The position numbers and the translations under genes were made by a program. A model generated the notes under the pieces. That model was given only the letters and a program-made list of their open reading frames with translations, had not been told where the DNA came from and made no database searches. From assembly GCF_900114915.1 (NCBI RefSeq), contig NZ_FOUS01000002.1, forward strand, positions 248,001-312,000: a stretch of 64,000 bases of DNA, in the 5' to 3' direction. The stretch is from Bradyrhizobium sp. Rc3b (GTDB taxonomy: Bacteria; Pseudomonadota; Alphaproteobacteria; Rhizobiales; Xanthobacteraceae). Below, in pieces: positions 44,958 to 52,896 of this stretch (within the stretch, counting starts at the first letter, position 1; every line of letters starts with the position of its first letter).

Positions 44958-45863
44958 ATGGCCACTCTGTACTCCCACGACATCATCAGGCGGCACGTAT
45001 TCGGCGAAGCGGCCTCTTATCCCGTTCGCAAGATCAGCCTGTCCGATCTGACCGAGGCCCTGCGCCTGGGTTGGGAGGATTTCCAGGCGATGCCGAGTCA
45101 CGCGATCGTCGTATGCGTGATTTATCCCGTTCTCGGTCTCGTCCTGTTCAGGATGGTTCTCGGCTATTCGGTGCTGCCGCTACTATTTCCACTGGCCGCC
45201 GGCTTTGCCCTGATTGGACCGTTTGCCGCGATCGGTCTCTACGAACTCAGCCGGCGTCGTGAGCGCGGCGAGGAGGTCGATGCATGGGATGCGGTCAAGG
45301 TGCTGCGCGCACCGTCGTTGGGCGCCATGGTCGAACTCGGCGTGCTCCTGCTGGTCCTGTTCGGGGCCTGGATCGGTGTCGCGAACGCAATCTATGTCTC
45401 AATCTTCGGTCATGCGGCGGCCGCAAGCATTCCCGACTTCGCAACGCGCGTGCTGACGACACCGGAAGGCTGGTCGCTCATCATCGTCGGTTGCGGTGTC
45501 GGCTTCCTGTTTGCGGTTGTGGCCTTGTGCGTCAGCGTCGTGTCGTTTCCGTTGATGCTCGACCGGCATGCGACTGCGATCGACGCGATCCGCACCTCGC
45601 TCCGAGCAGTAGCGGCGAACCCGGTTGCGATGGCCGGATGGGGCCTCATCGTCGCGGTGCTGCTCGTGATCGGCTCGGTACCGCTCTTCGTCGGTCTCGC
45701 TGTCGTCCTGCCGGTGCTTGGCCATGCCACCTGGCACCTCTATCGGCGGGTGGTCGAGCCGAATCCGAATCCACCGGACGCGCCGCCGCCGCCCAGGAAG
45801 GGAAGGCGCTACGCGGCGGACTTTCCGGCCAATCTCTTCCCGTGGAGCCGCGAGGGAGAGTGA
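44958..45863 (+). CDS. DUF2189 membrane protein
   Basis: Integral membrane protein of 301 residues with about six hydrophobic segments. The domain starts after SYPVRKISLSDLTEALRLGWEDFQAMPSHAI, the DUF2189 entry motif, and continues PLAAGFALIGPFAAIGLYELSRRRERGEEV, its second conserved part. A Pro-rich, basic cytoplasmic tail ends the protein. The function is unknown; the divergent position next to the oxidase operon suggests, but does not show, a link with respiration. The ATG at 44958 follows a GGGAGG. Confidence 0.88.
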   Translation: MATLYSHDIIRRHVFGEAASYPVRKISLSDLTEALRLGWEDFQAMPSHAIVVCVIYPVLGLVLFRMVLGYSVLPLLFPLAAGFALIGPFAAIGLYELSRRRERGEEVDAWDAVKVLRAPSLGAMVELGVLLLVLFGAWIGVANAIYVSIFGHAAAASIPDFATRVLTTPEGWSLIIVGCGVGFLFAVVALCVSVVSFPLMLDRHATAIDAIRTSLRAVAANPVAMAGWGLIVAVLLVIGSVPLFVGLAVVLPVLGHATWHLYRRVVEPNPNPPDAPPPPRKGRRYAADFPANLFPWSREGE

Positions 45864-45884
45864 GACGGGCGATCGCGCCCCATT

Positions 45885-46056
45885 GAGTATTGGATCATCC
45901 GCGAAAGCGGATGATCCAATACTCCGCGGCGCTGCCGGTGCGCGCCAACTGTCGACACGGAGTACTGGATGCCCCGCTTGCCGCCTACGCTGAAGCTTCG
46001 GCGAGCCAAGACCTCACACCCCGGCGAAGCCTTGGCGTAGCCGGGTCGCGGGGCAT
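45885..46056. repeat. Hairpin repeat, perfect 18-bp stem (copy B) with a second unit
   Basis: GAGTATTGGATCATCCGC at 45885-45902 pairs perfectly with 45907-45924 around a GAAA loop; CCGCGGCG follows as in copies A and C. A second related unit begins CGGAGTACTGGATGCCCCGC at 45958 and pairs with GCGGGGCAT at 46048-46056. It lies between the ends of two converging genes and may stop transcription from both sides. Confidence 0.8.
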
Positions 46057-46077
46057 GACAGTTGAGCAAAAGGTGAT

Positions 46078-47259
46078 TTACTTCTGCTGCTGCGGCAGGA
46101 AGGTCGGCCCGACCGAGCGGATCGGCTTGTTCTCGGAGCTCGCAGGGGGGGCGGTATCTGCCGGCGGCGTCGCGGCCGGTGCATTCGCCGTCGTCGGCGC
46201 GGGAGCTGCGCCCTTCTTGGCATTCGCAGCCGTGCCCTTGTTGAGCCGCTGCTGCTGCATCTTCTTGGCGCTCTCCTCGGTGACGATGATGTCGCCCTGC
46301 TGCTCGGCTGCCGCCTTGTCATCGGCCGATTTCAATGCGTCCGCCCAGGTCTGTCCTGCAGCCTTGCAGGAGCAGGACGGGTTGAACTCGCTGCGGAATT
46401 TGAAAGCGGTCGGCAGCGCCGTGTAGGGCTGGCCGCTGACCGAGACCGCGGAGTTCATGTCTTCGCCGGGATTGCGATGGGTGTAGAGCACGGCTTCCGC
46501 GGCCGGGCAGAGTGCCTTGCAGGTCTTCTCGTCGTCGGGGAAGCGCGCCGGCACCGTTGCAAATGAGACCGGGAAATAGGCGCCGTCGCAGGTGCGCACG
46601 CATACGGTGCGATAGGTGCCGGATTGCGGCCCGAGATCGGAGGGCGGCACGCCTTGCGGATTGCCCGCGTTGTTGCCGCCGAACAGATTGCTGAGGAAGT
46701 TGCCGCCGCCTTGCGACTGCACGGCGTTGGCATATTGCGGGCCGCAATTGTTCTGCGCCAGCGCAACCAGCACCGAGCGGCGCTGACTGTCGCGTTCCGC
46801 GCTGAAGCCGCCACCGCCGCGCAAACGCTCGAGATTGCCGGTGATCTGGTCCAGATTGGCGCGCATCTGCTGGATCTGGGTGTTGACCGGTCCGCATTGG
46901 GCCGACTGGCCGTTGAACAGCGAGAAGAAGCCGGAGGAATCGCAGCCCATGCGCTTGGCCTGCATGGTGACGCGGTCCAGCTCGGCCTGCTGCTTGGCCT
47001 GGGAATCCTGGTAGCGGCGGATTTGATCTTCGCGCGCGGGGTCACCACCGCCGCCGCGGTCCAGCGCCGCGAGCTGGCCTTCCAACCGCACGCACATCGG
47101 ATTGGGCCCAAGTCCGTTCTGACCGGGTTGAGGCGGCGGTCCGGGCGGACCGGCCTGCGCGAGGGCGCCGGTGACGAGCACGGCCGTGCTCAAGAGCACG
47201 GTGCAGGCAAGAAGCAAGCGAGCACGAGAGAGGGACAAGAATTCAGGCATATCCGCCAT
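46078..47259 (-). CDS. DUF2865 domain protein, exported, cysteine-containing
   Basis: Protein of 393 residues if started at the ATG at 47259 (another ATG at 47250). A signal peptide is clear (ARLLLACTVLLSTAVLVTGALAQA). A Gly/Arg-rich helical region (about 70-170) follows, then the DUF2865 domain with TYRTVCVRTCDGAYFPVSF, DEKTCKALCPAAEAVLYTHRNPGEDM and EFNPSCSCKAAGQTWADAL. Its paired cysteines fit disulfides in the periplasm. The C-terminal 90 residues are Ala/Pro/Lys-rich and disordered. The function is unknown; the family is common in Bradyrhizobiaceae. Confidence 0.85.
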   Translation of the reverse strand: MADMPEFLSLSRARLLLACTVLLSTAVLVTGALAQAGPPGPPPQPGQNGLGPNPMCVRLEGQLAALDRGGGGDPAREDQIRRYQDSQAKQQAELDRVTMQAKRMGCDSSGFFSLFNGQSAQCGPVNTQIQQMRANLDQITGNLERLRGGGGFSAERDSQRRSVLVALAQNNCGPQYANAVQSQGGGNFLSNLFGGNNAGNPQGVPPSDLGPQSGTYRTVCVRTCDGAYFPVSFATVPARFPDDEKTCKALCPAAEAVLYTHRNPGEDMNSAVSVSGQPYTALPTAFKFRSEFNPSCSCKAAGQTWADALKSADDKAAAEQQGDIIVTEESAKKMQQQRLNKGTAANAKKGAAPAPTTANAPAATPPADTAPPASSENKPIRSVGPTFLPQQQK

Positions 47260-47424
47260 TCTAGCGAGGTCATGGCCCAATGTGACTTGGACTGAAGCGA
47301 CTTGGACGCCGAAGCGATTTTGGGGGGCCGAAGCGCGCCCTCCCAATAGCCGCTTCCTGCGGCATCGTCACGTCGTTTTGGGGGCCAATGGACCGGGCCT
47401 AAGCTGCACCAGCTCCGAGCGAAT

Positions 47425-47730
47425 TCAGCGCTGGCAAGTGATTGCGACATATTCGTCGCAATGGCCATGGGAGCAGTTTGCGCCGGATTTGGGGACAGAG
47501 CCGGTAATTTCGTCGGGATCGACCCGGCGATAGCTTGATGCCTGGGCAAAATCTCGTGACTGGCAGTAGGTGCGGGCGACGGAGGCGCCGCATTTCTCGC
47601 CCTTGGCCAGGCACTGATCGACGCCGTAGCCGTCAGCCTGGTTGGCGATGATGAAGACGCGGGTCTCGGCGCCGGCGCCGGATGCCGCGAGGATCGAGGC
47701 GCTGAAAATGAGCGCGAGCAAGGATCGCAT
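47425..47730 (-). CDS. Small secreted cysteine-containing protein
   Basis: Protein of 101 residues. A signal peptide (MRSLLALIFSASILAASGAGAE) is followed by a compact domain with six cysteines (VDQCLAKGEKCGAS, TYCQS, GANCSHGHCDEY, ITCQR), probably forming disulfides. The function is unknown. The ATG at 47730 is chosen for the signal peptide; an upstream in-frame start at 47760 would add a less plausible leader. It lies upstream of the DUF2865 gene on the same strand (about 165 bases), and both are Cys-rich exported proteins. Confidence 0.75.
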   Translation of the reverse strand: MRSLLALIFSASILAASGAGAETRVFIIANQADGYGVDQCLAKGEKCGASVARTYCQSRDFAQASSYRRVDPDEITGSVPKSGANCSHGHCDEYVAITCQR

Positions 47731-48022
47731 GAAAATACCGGGAGGCAAAAAAGGGAACAATCTGGTTCCAGAATGGGCTCAAATAGTTAAGGATCACGAA
47801 CCATCCCGGCGGGCTGCGCGCTTTGCGAACATAAAACGGCATTCTCGCGGCTCCCTTGACGCGGGGCCGCCTCATAGCCCATATGTGGCCGCATGAACGG
47901 TCTCCTCGCCATTTGCGCCATTTGCCGCGAGATTATGAGCTAGCGATTCGCTGGCTGGAGCCGTCTTTTCTCAAAAACATTGAGAGCCCTGGACGCCCGG
48001 CCAACAGCCGACGGGTATCCAT

Positions 48023-49405
48023 ATGGAATTGCGCCTTTACGATACGCTGACGAAGGAAAAACGCATCTTCGCGCCGCTCGATGCGAAAGACGTCCGCATG
48101 TATGTCTGCGGGCCGACCGTCTATGACTTCGCCCATATCGGCAATGCACGGCCGGTGATCGTGTTCGACGTGCTGTTTCGGCTGCTGCGCCATCTCTATG
48201 GCGAGGCGCACGTCAAATATGTCCGTAACATCACCGACGTCGACGACAAGATCAATGACCGCGCCGCGCGCGATTTCCCGGGCCTGCCGCTGAACGAGGC
48301 CATTCGCAAGGTCACCGAGCAGACCGGCAAGCAGTTTCACGCCGATGTCGACGCGCTCGGCGCGCTTCGGCCGAGCGTCGAGCCGCGCGCGACGGAGCAT
48401 ATCGGCGAGATGCGCGAGATCATCGAGCGGCTGATCAAGGGCGGCTTTGCCTATGCCGCCGAGGACCATGTTTTGTTCTCGCCGCAGGCGATGAACGCAG
48501 CAAATTCCTCGCTGCCCCGCTACGGTGCGCTGTCGAAGCGATCGCTCGACGAGATGATCGCCGGCGCCCGCGTCGATGTCGCGCCTTACAAGCGCGATGC
48601 CACCGACTTCGTGCTGTGGAAGCCGTCCAAGCCGGGCGAGCCGTCATGGCCGTCACCGGCCGGCATCAAGGCCGAGGGGCGTCCCGGCTGGCACATCGAG
48701 TGCTCGGCCATGGCCTGGAAGCATCTCGGCGAGCATTTCGACATCCATGGCGGCGGCATCGATCTCGTGTTTCCGCATCACGAGAACGAGGTCGCACAGA
48801 CCTGCTGCGCCTTCCACCGAGAGCGCATGGCGAATTATTGGATGCACAACGGCTTCCTGCAGGTCGAAAGCGAGAAGATGTCGAAGAGCCTCGGCAACTT
48901 CATCACGATCCATGAGCTGCTCGCGGATTGGCCCGGCGAGGTACTGCGCTTGAACATGCTCAAGACGCACTACCGCTCGCCGATCGACTGGACCATGAAG
49001 TCGCTGGAGGAGAGCGCCAAGACGCTCGACGACTGGTATCGCGTTGCCGCCGACGTCGCGCCCGGCGAGCCGGCCGCGTCGGTGGTCGAGCCGCTGCTCG
49101 ACGATCTCAACACGCCGCTGGCGATCGCGGCGTTGCATGGCCTGCGTGGAGGTGACGTGGGCGCTCTGGCGGGCTCGTTGCGCCTGCTCGGCTTCTTGTC
49201 CGAGAGCGCAGCGCAGTGGGAAGGACGCAAGCAGCAGGCGAGCGGCGTCGATGCCGGGGAAGTCGAGCGCCTGATCGCGGAGCGGACGGCGGCCCGTAGC
49301 CGCAAGGACTTCAGGGAATCCGACCGCATTCGCGATCTGCTCGCTGCAATGGGCGTCGCGATCAAGGACTCCAAGGAAGGAACGACGTGGGAGGTCGCGC
49401 GATGA
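48023..49405 (+). CDS. cysS: Cysteine--tRNA ligase
   Basis: Class I aminoacyl-tRNA synthetase of 460 residues. The zinc/cysteine site starts at Cys29 in [19 protein letters not shown], which also carries the HIGH-type [18 protein letters not shown] and [11 protein letters not shown] supply further zinc ligands, and [10 protein letters not shown] near residue 283 is the KMSKS loop. The C-terminal anticodon-binding region ends with [16 protein letters not shown]. Its stop overlaps the start of a 37-residue gene in an ATGA junction, beginning a tightly packed run to cimA. Confidence 0.96.
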   Translation: MELRLYDTLTKEKRIFAPLDAKDVRMYVCGPTVYDFAHIGNARPVIVFDVLFRLLRHLYGEAHVKYVRNITDVDDKINDRAARDFPGLPLNEAIRKVTEQTGKQFHADVDALGALRPSVEPRATEHIGEMREIIERLIKGGFAYAAEDHVLFSPQAMNAANSSLPRYGALSKRSLDEMIAGARVDVAPYKRDATDFVLWKPSKPGEPSWPSPAGIKAEGRPGWHIECSAMAWKHLGEHFDIHGGGIDLVFPHHENEVAQTCCAFHRERMANYWMHNGFLQVESEKMSKSLGNFITIHELLADWPGEVLRLNMLKTHYRSPIDWTMKSLEESAKTLDDWYRVAADVAPGEPAASVVEPLLDDLNTPLAIAALHGLRGGDVGALAGSLRLLGFLSESAAQWEGRKQQASGVDAGEVERLIAERTAARSRKDFRESDRIRDLLAAMGVAIKDSKEGTTWEVAR

Positions 49406-49515
49406 AACGGCCCGACACGCCTTTCCCGCGGCACTGGCTCTATTACATCGCGCTGAAGATCGCGCTGCTCGCGGGTGCCGTGGCGCTGGTTCTCAAGCTC
49501 TATGGGATGTGGTGA
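49402..49515 (+). CDS. 37-residue single-span membrane protein coupled to cysS
   Basis: The ATG at 49402 overlaps the cysS stop (ATGA). The product is [20 protein letters not shown] followed by a hydrophobic helix [17 protein letters not shown], with a positively charged N-terminus expected to stay inside. Codon use is GC-rich in third position like its neighbours, and the frame fills the gap to the GNAT gene exactly. The function is unknown. The tight packing argues for a real gene rather than chance. Confidence 0.65.
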   Translation: MKRPDTPFPRHWLYYIALKIALLAGAVALVLKLYGMW

Positions 49516-49520
49516 GGACG

Positions 49521-50012
49521 ATGGGACAGACTTTGCCAAAGCCCGGCTTGCGGCCGTTCCTGCCGGCGGACGTGCCAATTCTTGCTGCGATCTTCACCGC
49601 CAGCATCGAGGAGCTGACTGGCGACGACTATAGCGAGGCGCAGCAGCAGGCCTGGATGGAGGTGGCGGACAGCGAAGAGTTCGGCAAGCACCTCGCGTCA
49701 GACCTGACGCTGATCGCGACGCTCGATGGCTCGCCGGTTGGTTTTGCTTCGCTGCGCGGCAATGACCACATCCGCATGCTCTATGTGCATCCGGCCGTCA
49801 GCGGGCAGGGCATCGCCACCATGCTGGTCGATGCGCTAGAAAAGCTTGCCGGCGGCCGCGGCGCCCAAAGCCTCAACGTCGATGCCAGCGACACCGCGCA
49901 AGGCTTTTTCGCCAAGCGCGGCTACACTGCCCAGCAGCGCAATAGCGTCACCATCAATGACGAATGGCTTGCCAACACCACCATGAAGAAGACGCTCGGA
50001 GCGGGGCAATGA
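49521..50012 (+). CDS. GNAT family N-acetyltransferase
   Basis: Protein of 163 residues from the ATG at 49521; a GTG four codons upstream is possible. The fold shows LRPFLPADVPILAAIFTASIEEL, then GSPVGFASLRGNDHIRMLYVHPAVSGQGIATMLVDALEKLA, the acetyl-CoA-binding motif A (Q/R-x-x-G-x-A as GQGIAT), and DASDTAQGFFAKRGYTAQ. The acceptor substrate is unknown. It lies six bases after the small membrane protein and its stop overlaps the cimA start. Confidence 0.85.
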   Translation: MGQTLPKPGLRPFLPADVPILAAIFTASIEELTGDDYSEAQQQAWMEVADSEEFGKHLASDLTLIATLDGSPVGFASLRGNDHIRMLYVHPAVSGQGIATMLVDALEKLAGGRGAQSLNVDASDTAQGFFAKRGYTAQQRNSVTINDEWLANTTMKKTLGAGQ

Positions 50013-51607
50013 GCAAAGAGCGCCTTTATCTGTTCGACACCACGCTGCGCGACGGCGCGCAGACCAACGGCGTCGATTTCACGCTGACCGACAAGCAGGT
50101 CATCGCCGTGATGCTCGATGACCTCGGCATCGATTATGTCGAAGGCGGCTATCCCGGCGCCAATCCGCTCGACACCGAGTTCTTCGGCAGCAAGCCTAAG
50201 CTCGCCCATGCGCGCTTCACGGCGTTCGGCATGACGCGACGGGCCGGGCGCTCGGTCTCGAACGATCCCGGTGTGGCCGGGCTTTTGGCAGCGAAGGCCG
50301 ACGCGATCTGCTTCGTCGCGAAGGCATCCGCCTATCAGGTGCGCGTCGCGCTCGAGACGACGAAGGAGGAAAACCTCGCCTCGATCCGCGACAGCGTCGC
50401 GGCCGCGAAGGCCGCCGGTCGCGAGGTCATGCTCGATTGCGAGCATTTCTTCGACGGCTACAAGGAAGATGCGAGCTTCGCGCTCGCCTGCGCCAAGGCC
50501 GCCTTCGAGGCCGGCGCGCGCTGGGTGGTGCTGTGCGACACCAATGGCGGCACCATGCCGCACGAGGTCGAGGCCATCGTCACCGAAGTTACTAAGCACG
50601 TCCCCGGCGACCGCGTCGGCATCCACGCCCATAACGACACCGAGCAGGCGGTGGCCAATTCGCTCGCCGCGGTGCGTGCCGGCGCGCGGCAGATCCAGGG
50701 CACGCTGAACGGCCTTGGCGAGCGCTGCGGCAACGCCAATCTCTGCTCGCTGATCCCCACGCTGAAGCTGAAGCCGGAGTTTTCGGACGCCTTCGAGATC
50801 GGCGTCACGGCCGAGAAGCTGGCAACTCTGGTCAAGGTCTCGCGCACGCTCGACGACATGCTCAACCGGGTGCCGAACCGGCATGCTCCTTACGTCGGCG
50901 AGAGCGCCTTCGTCACCAAGACCGGCATCCATGCGTCCGCGGTGCTGAAGGACCCGCAGACATACGAGCACGTGCTGCCGGAGACGGTCGGCAACCACCG
51001 CAAGGTCCTGGTCTCGGACCAGGCCGGACGTTCCAACGTCATCGCCGAGCTCGACCGCGCCGGCATTCCCTACGAGAAGAGCGATCCGAAGCTGACGCGC
51101 CTCGTCGAAGAGTTGAAGGAGCGCGAGGCGGCCGGCTACGCCTATGAATCCGCCAACGCCTCGTTCGAACTGTTGGCGCGCCGTACGCTCGGCAAGGTAC
51201 CGCATTATTTCGAGGTCGAGCAGTTCGACGTCAATGTCGAGCAGCGCTACAATTCGCATGGCGAACGTGTCACCGTCGCTTTGGCCGTGGTGAAGGTCGA
51301 CGTCGCCGGCGAGCACCTGATCTCGGCTGCCGAAGGCAACGGTCCCGTCAACGCCCTCGACGTTGCCCTGCGCAAGGACCTCGGCAAGTACCAGAGATAC
51401 ATCGAGGGGCTGAAGCTAATCGACTACCGCGTGCGTATCCTCAACGGCGGTACCGGCGCGGTCACGCGCGTCCTGATCGAGAGCGAGGACGAGAATGGCG
51501 ATAGCTGGACCACGGTCGGCGTCTCCCCCAACATCATCGACGCTTCGTTCCAGGCGCTGATGGATTCGGTGATCTACAAGCTCGTGAAGTCGGGCGCGCC
51601 GGCGTAG
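50009..51607 (+). CDS. cimA: (R)-citramalate synthase
   Basis: Enzyme of 532 residues condensing pyruvate with acetyl-CoA to citramalate, a threonine-independent route to 2-oxobutyrate and isoleucine. DTTLRDGAQTNGVDFTLTDK, EGGYPGANPLDTEFF, CDTNGGTMP and HAHNDTEQAVANSLAAVRAGA are DRE-TIM family motifs. LNGLGERCGNANL and FVTKTGIHASAVLKDPQTYEH favour citramalate over isopropylmalate synthase, as does the C-terminal regulatory domain of about 150 residues. The ATG at 50009 overlaps the GNAT stop, giving translational coupling. Confidence 0.9.
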   Translation: MSKERLYLFDTTLRDGAQTNGVDFTLTDKQVIAVMLDDLGIDYVEGGYPGANPLDTEFFGSKPKLAHARFTAFGMTRRAGRSVSNDPGVAGLLAAKADAICFVAKASAYQVRVALETTKEENLASIRDSVAAAKAAGREVMLDCEHFFDGYKEDASFALACAKAAFEAGARWVVLCDTNGGTMPHEVEAIVTEVTKHVPGDRVGIHAHNDTEQAVANSLAAVRAGARQIQGTLNGLGERCGNANLCSLIPTLKLKPEFSDAFEIGVTAEKLATLVKVSRTLDDMLNRVPNRHAPYVGESAFVTKTGIHASAVLKDPQTYEHVLPETVGNHRKVLVSDQAGRSNVIAELDRAGIPYEKSDPKLTRLVEELKEREAAGYAYESANASFELLARRTLGKVPHYFEVEQFDVNVEQRYNSHGERVTVALAVVKVDVAGEHLISAAEGNGPVNALDVALRKDLGKYQRYIEGLKLIDYRVRILNGGTGAVTRVLIESEDENGDSWTTVGVSPNIIDASFQALMDSVIYKLVKSGAPA

Positions 51608-51665
51608 GTCCCACGACGACTGTCATACCCCGCGAAGGCGGGATATCCAGTGCGCCGCGGCTTCT
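51605..51665. repeat. Hairpin repeat (copy C)
   Basis: CCCGC-GAAG-GCGGG at 51629-51642 followed by ATATCCAGTGCGCCGCGGC, matching the shared end of copies A and B with a few changes. It lies just after the cimA stop. Confidence 0.65.
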
Positions 51666-51707
51666 CGGTTGCTCTCGCGCGGCTCGGAGGTAAGGAAAGG
51701 GCAGGGC

Positions 51708-52085
51708 ATGATCGACCACATCTCCGTCGGCGTCAGCGATCTCGAGCGCGCCGCGAAATTCTACGAGGCAACGCTCGCCGCCCTCGGCCTTTCGCGCCTC
51801 GTCACGCGGCCGCGCACGGTCGGTTTCGGCAAGGCCTATCCGGAATTCTGGATCAATCTACGCGAGGCCATGCCGCTCGTAGCCCCCGAAAGCGGCGTTC
51901 ACATCTGCCTGCGGGCGAAGACGACAAGCGAGGTCGATGCGTTTCACGCCGCAGCGCTGTCCACCGGCGGCGCCTCGGACGGTGCGCCCGGCATCCGTCC
52001 GCACGACCGCGTGCGCTACTACGCGGCCTTCGTCACCGACCCCGATGGTAACCGGATCGAGGCGGTGACGTTTCCAAGCGAGTAG
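51708..52085 (+). CDS. VOC family protein
   Basis: Glyoxalase/bleomycin-resistance-type protein of 125 residues. DHISVGVSDLERAAKFYEATLAALGLSR is the first betaalphabetabetabeta repeat; HICLRAKTTSEVDAFHAAAL, YYAAFVTDPDGNRIEAV the second. Candidate metal ligands are His4 and Glu near the end. The substrate is unknown. The ATG at 51708 is preferred because the domain starts there; a purine-rich AAGGAAAGGGCAGG precedes it. The gene converges on the LOG gene with a four-base gap. Confidence 0.85.
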   Translation: MIDHISVGVSDLERAAKFYEATLAALGLSRLVTRPRTVGFGKAYPEFWINLREAMPLVAPESGVHICLRAKTTSEVDAFHAAALSTGGASDGAPGIRPHDRVRYYAAFVTDPDGNRIEAVTFPSE

Positions 52086-52089
52086 GACG

Positions 52090-52695
52090 TCAGAGCTTGC
52101 GGGCCACTTCCGGCGCGAGCTTCTTCTCGGCCTCGTCGATCTGGGCCGCGGCCGCCTTCAGCTTCGGCAAGATGTCCTCGACCCGATCGGCCTTGAGGAT
52201 GTCGACCGAAAGGCCGGCGCGGATGAACTCGGTCTGGCGCATGTGCGACAGCAGCGAGAACAGCGGCTCCCAGAAATTGTCGATGTTCGCCAGCAGCACC
52301 GGCTTGGCGTGGCGACCGAGCTGTTTCCAGGTCAACTGCTCGACCAGCTCTTCCAGCGTGCCGACGCCGCCGGGCAACGCCACGAAGGCGTCGGAGCGTT
52401 CGAACATCAAGCGCTTGCGCTCGTGCATGTCAGGGGTGACGATCATCTCCTGCACGCGTGTCAGCGCGTTTTCGCGCATCCGCAGGAATTCCGGGATGAT
52501 GCCGGTGACGGTGCCGCCGTGATCGAGCACGGAGGTCGCGACCGAGCCCATCAGGCCGAGCGAGCCGCCGCCATAGACGAGCCGAACGTTGTTCTCGGCG
52601 AGCGCCTTGCCGAACGCCTTGGCGCCTTCGGTGAAGCGGGGATTGGTTCCGGGGCCGGAGCCGCAATAGACACAGACGGTTTTAATAGTGCTCAT
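52090..52695 (-). CDS. LOG family protein (cytokinin riboside 5'-monophosphate phosphoribohydrolase type)
   Basis: Enzyme of 201 residues of the TIGR00730 Rossmann group. VYCGSGPGTNPRFTEGAKAFGKALAENNVRLVYGGGSLGLMG at the start and the catalytic PGGVGTLEELVEQLTWKQLG near residue 107 are diagnostic. Family members hydrolyse nucleoside 5'-monophosphates, including cytokinin nucleotides to free cytokinins, which is of interest in a plant-associated genus; many act as general nucleotide hydrolases. MSTIKTVCVYCG is taken as the start, three codons after another ATG. Confidence 0.88.
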   Translation of the reverse strand: MSTIKTVCVYCGSGPGTNPRFTEGAKAFGKALAENNVRLVYGGGSLGLMGSVATSVLDHGGTVTGIIPEFLRMRENALTRVQEMIVTPDMHERKRLMFERSDAFVALPGGVGTLEELVEQLTWKQLGRHAKPVLLANIDNFWEPLFSLLSHMRQTEFIRAGLSVDILKADRVEDILPKLKAAAAQIDEAEKKLAPEVARKL

Positions 52696-52896
52696 TGGTG
52701 CCATGATGCATTGCAGCGAAGAGGCGTCAAGCCCAATCGGTGATTCGGATCACCCGGAAATCTACCGGTAAATGGCGGCAAACAATCGAAGATTCGCCAT
52801 CTGGCGGGGTGCGCTGGCATCGGGAAGGCTCTATATGACGTGCGAAAATCGTTAATCGCAGCGACGCCCGCATCCGGCGGGCTTTCAGGCTTTTTG

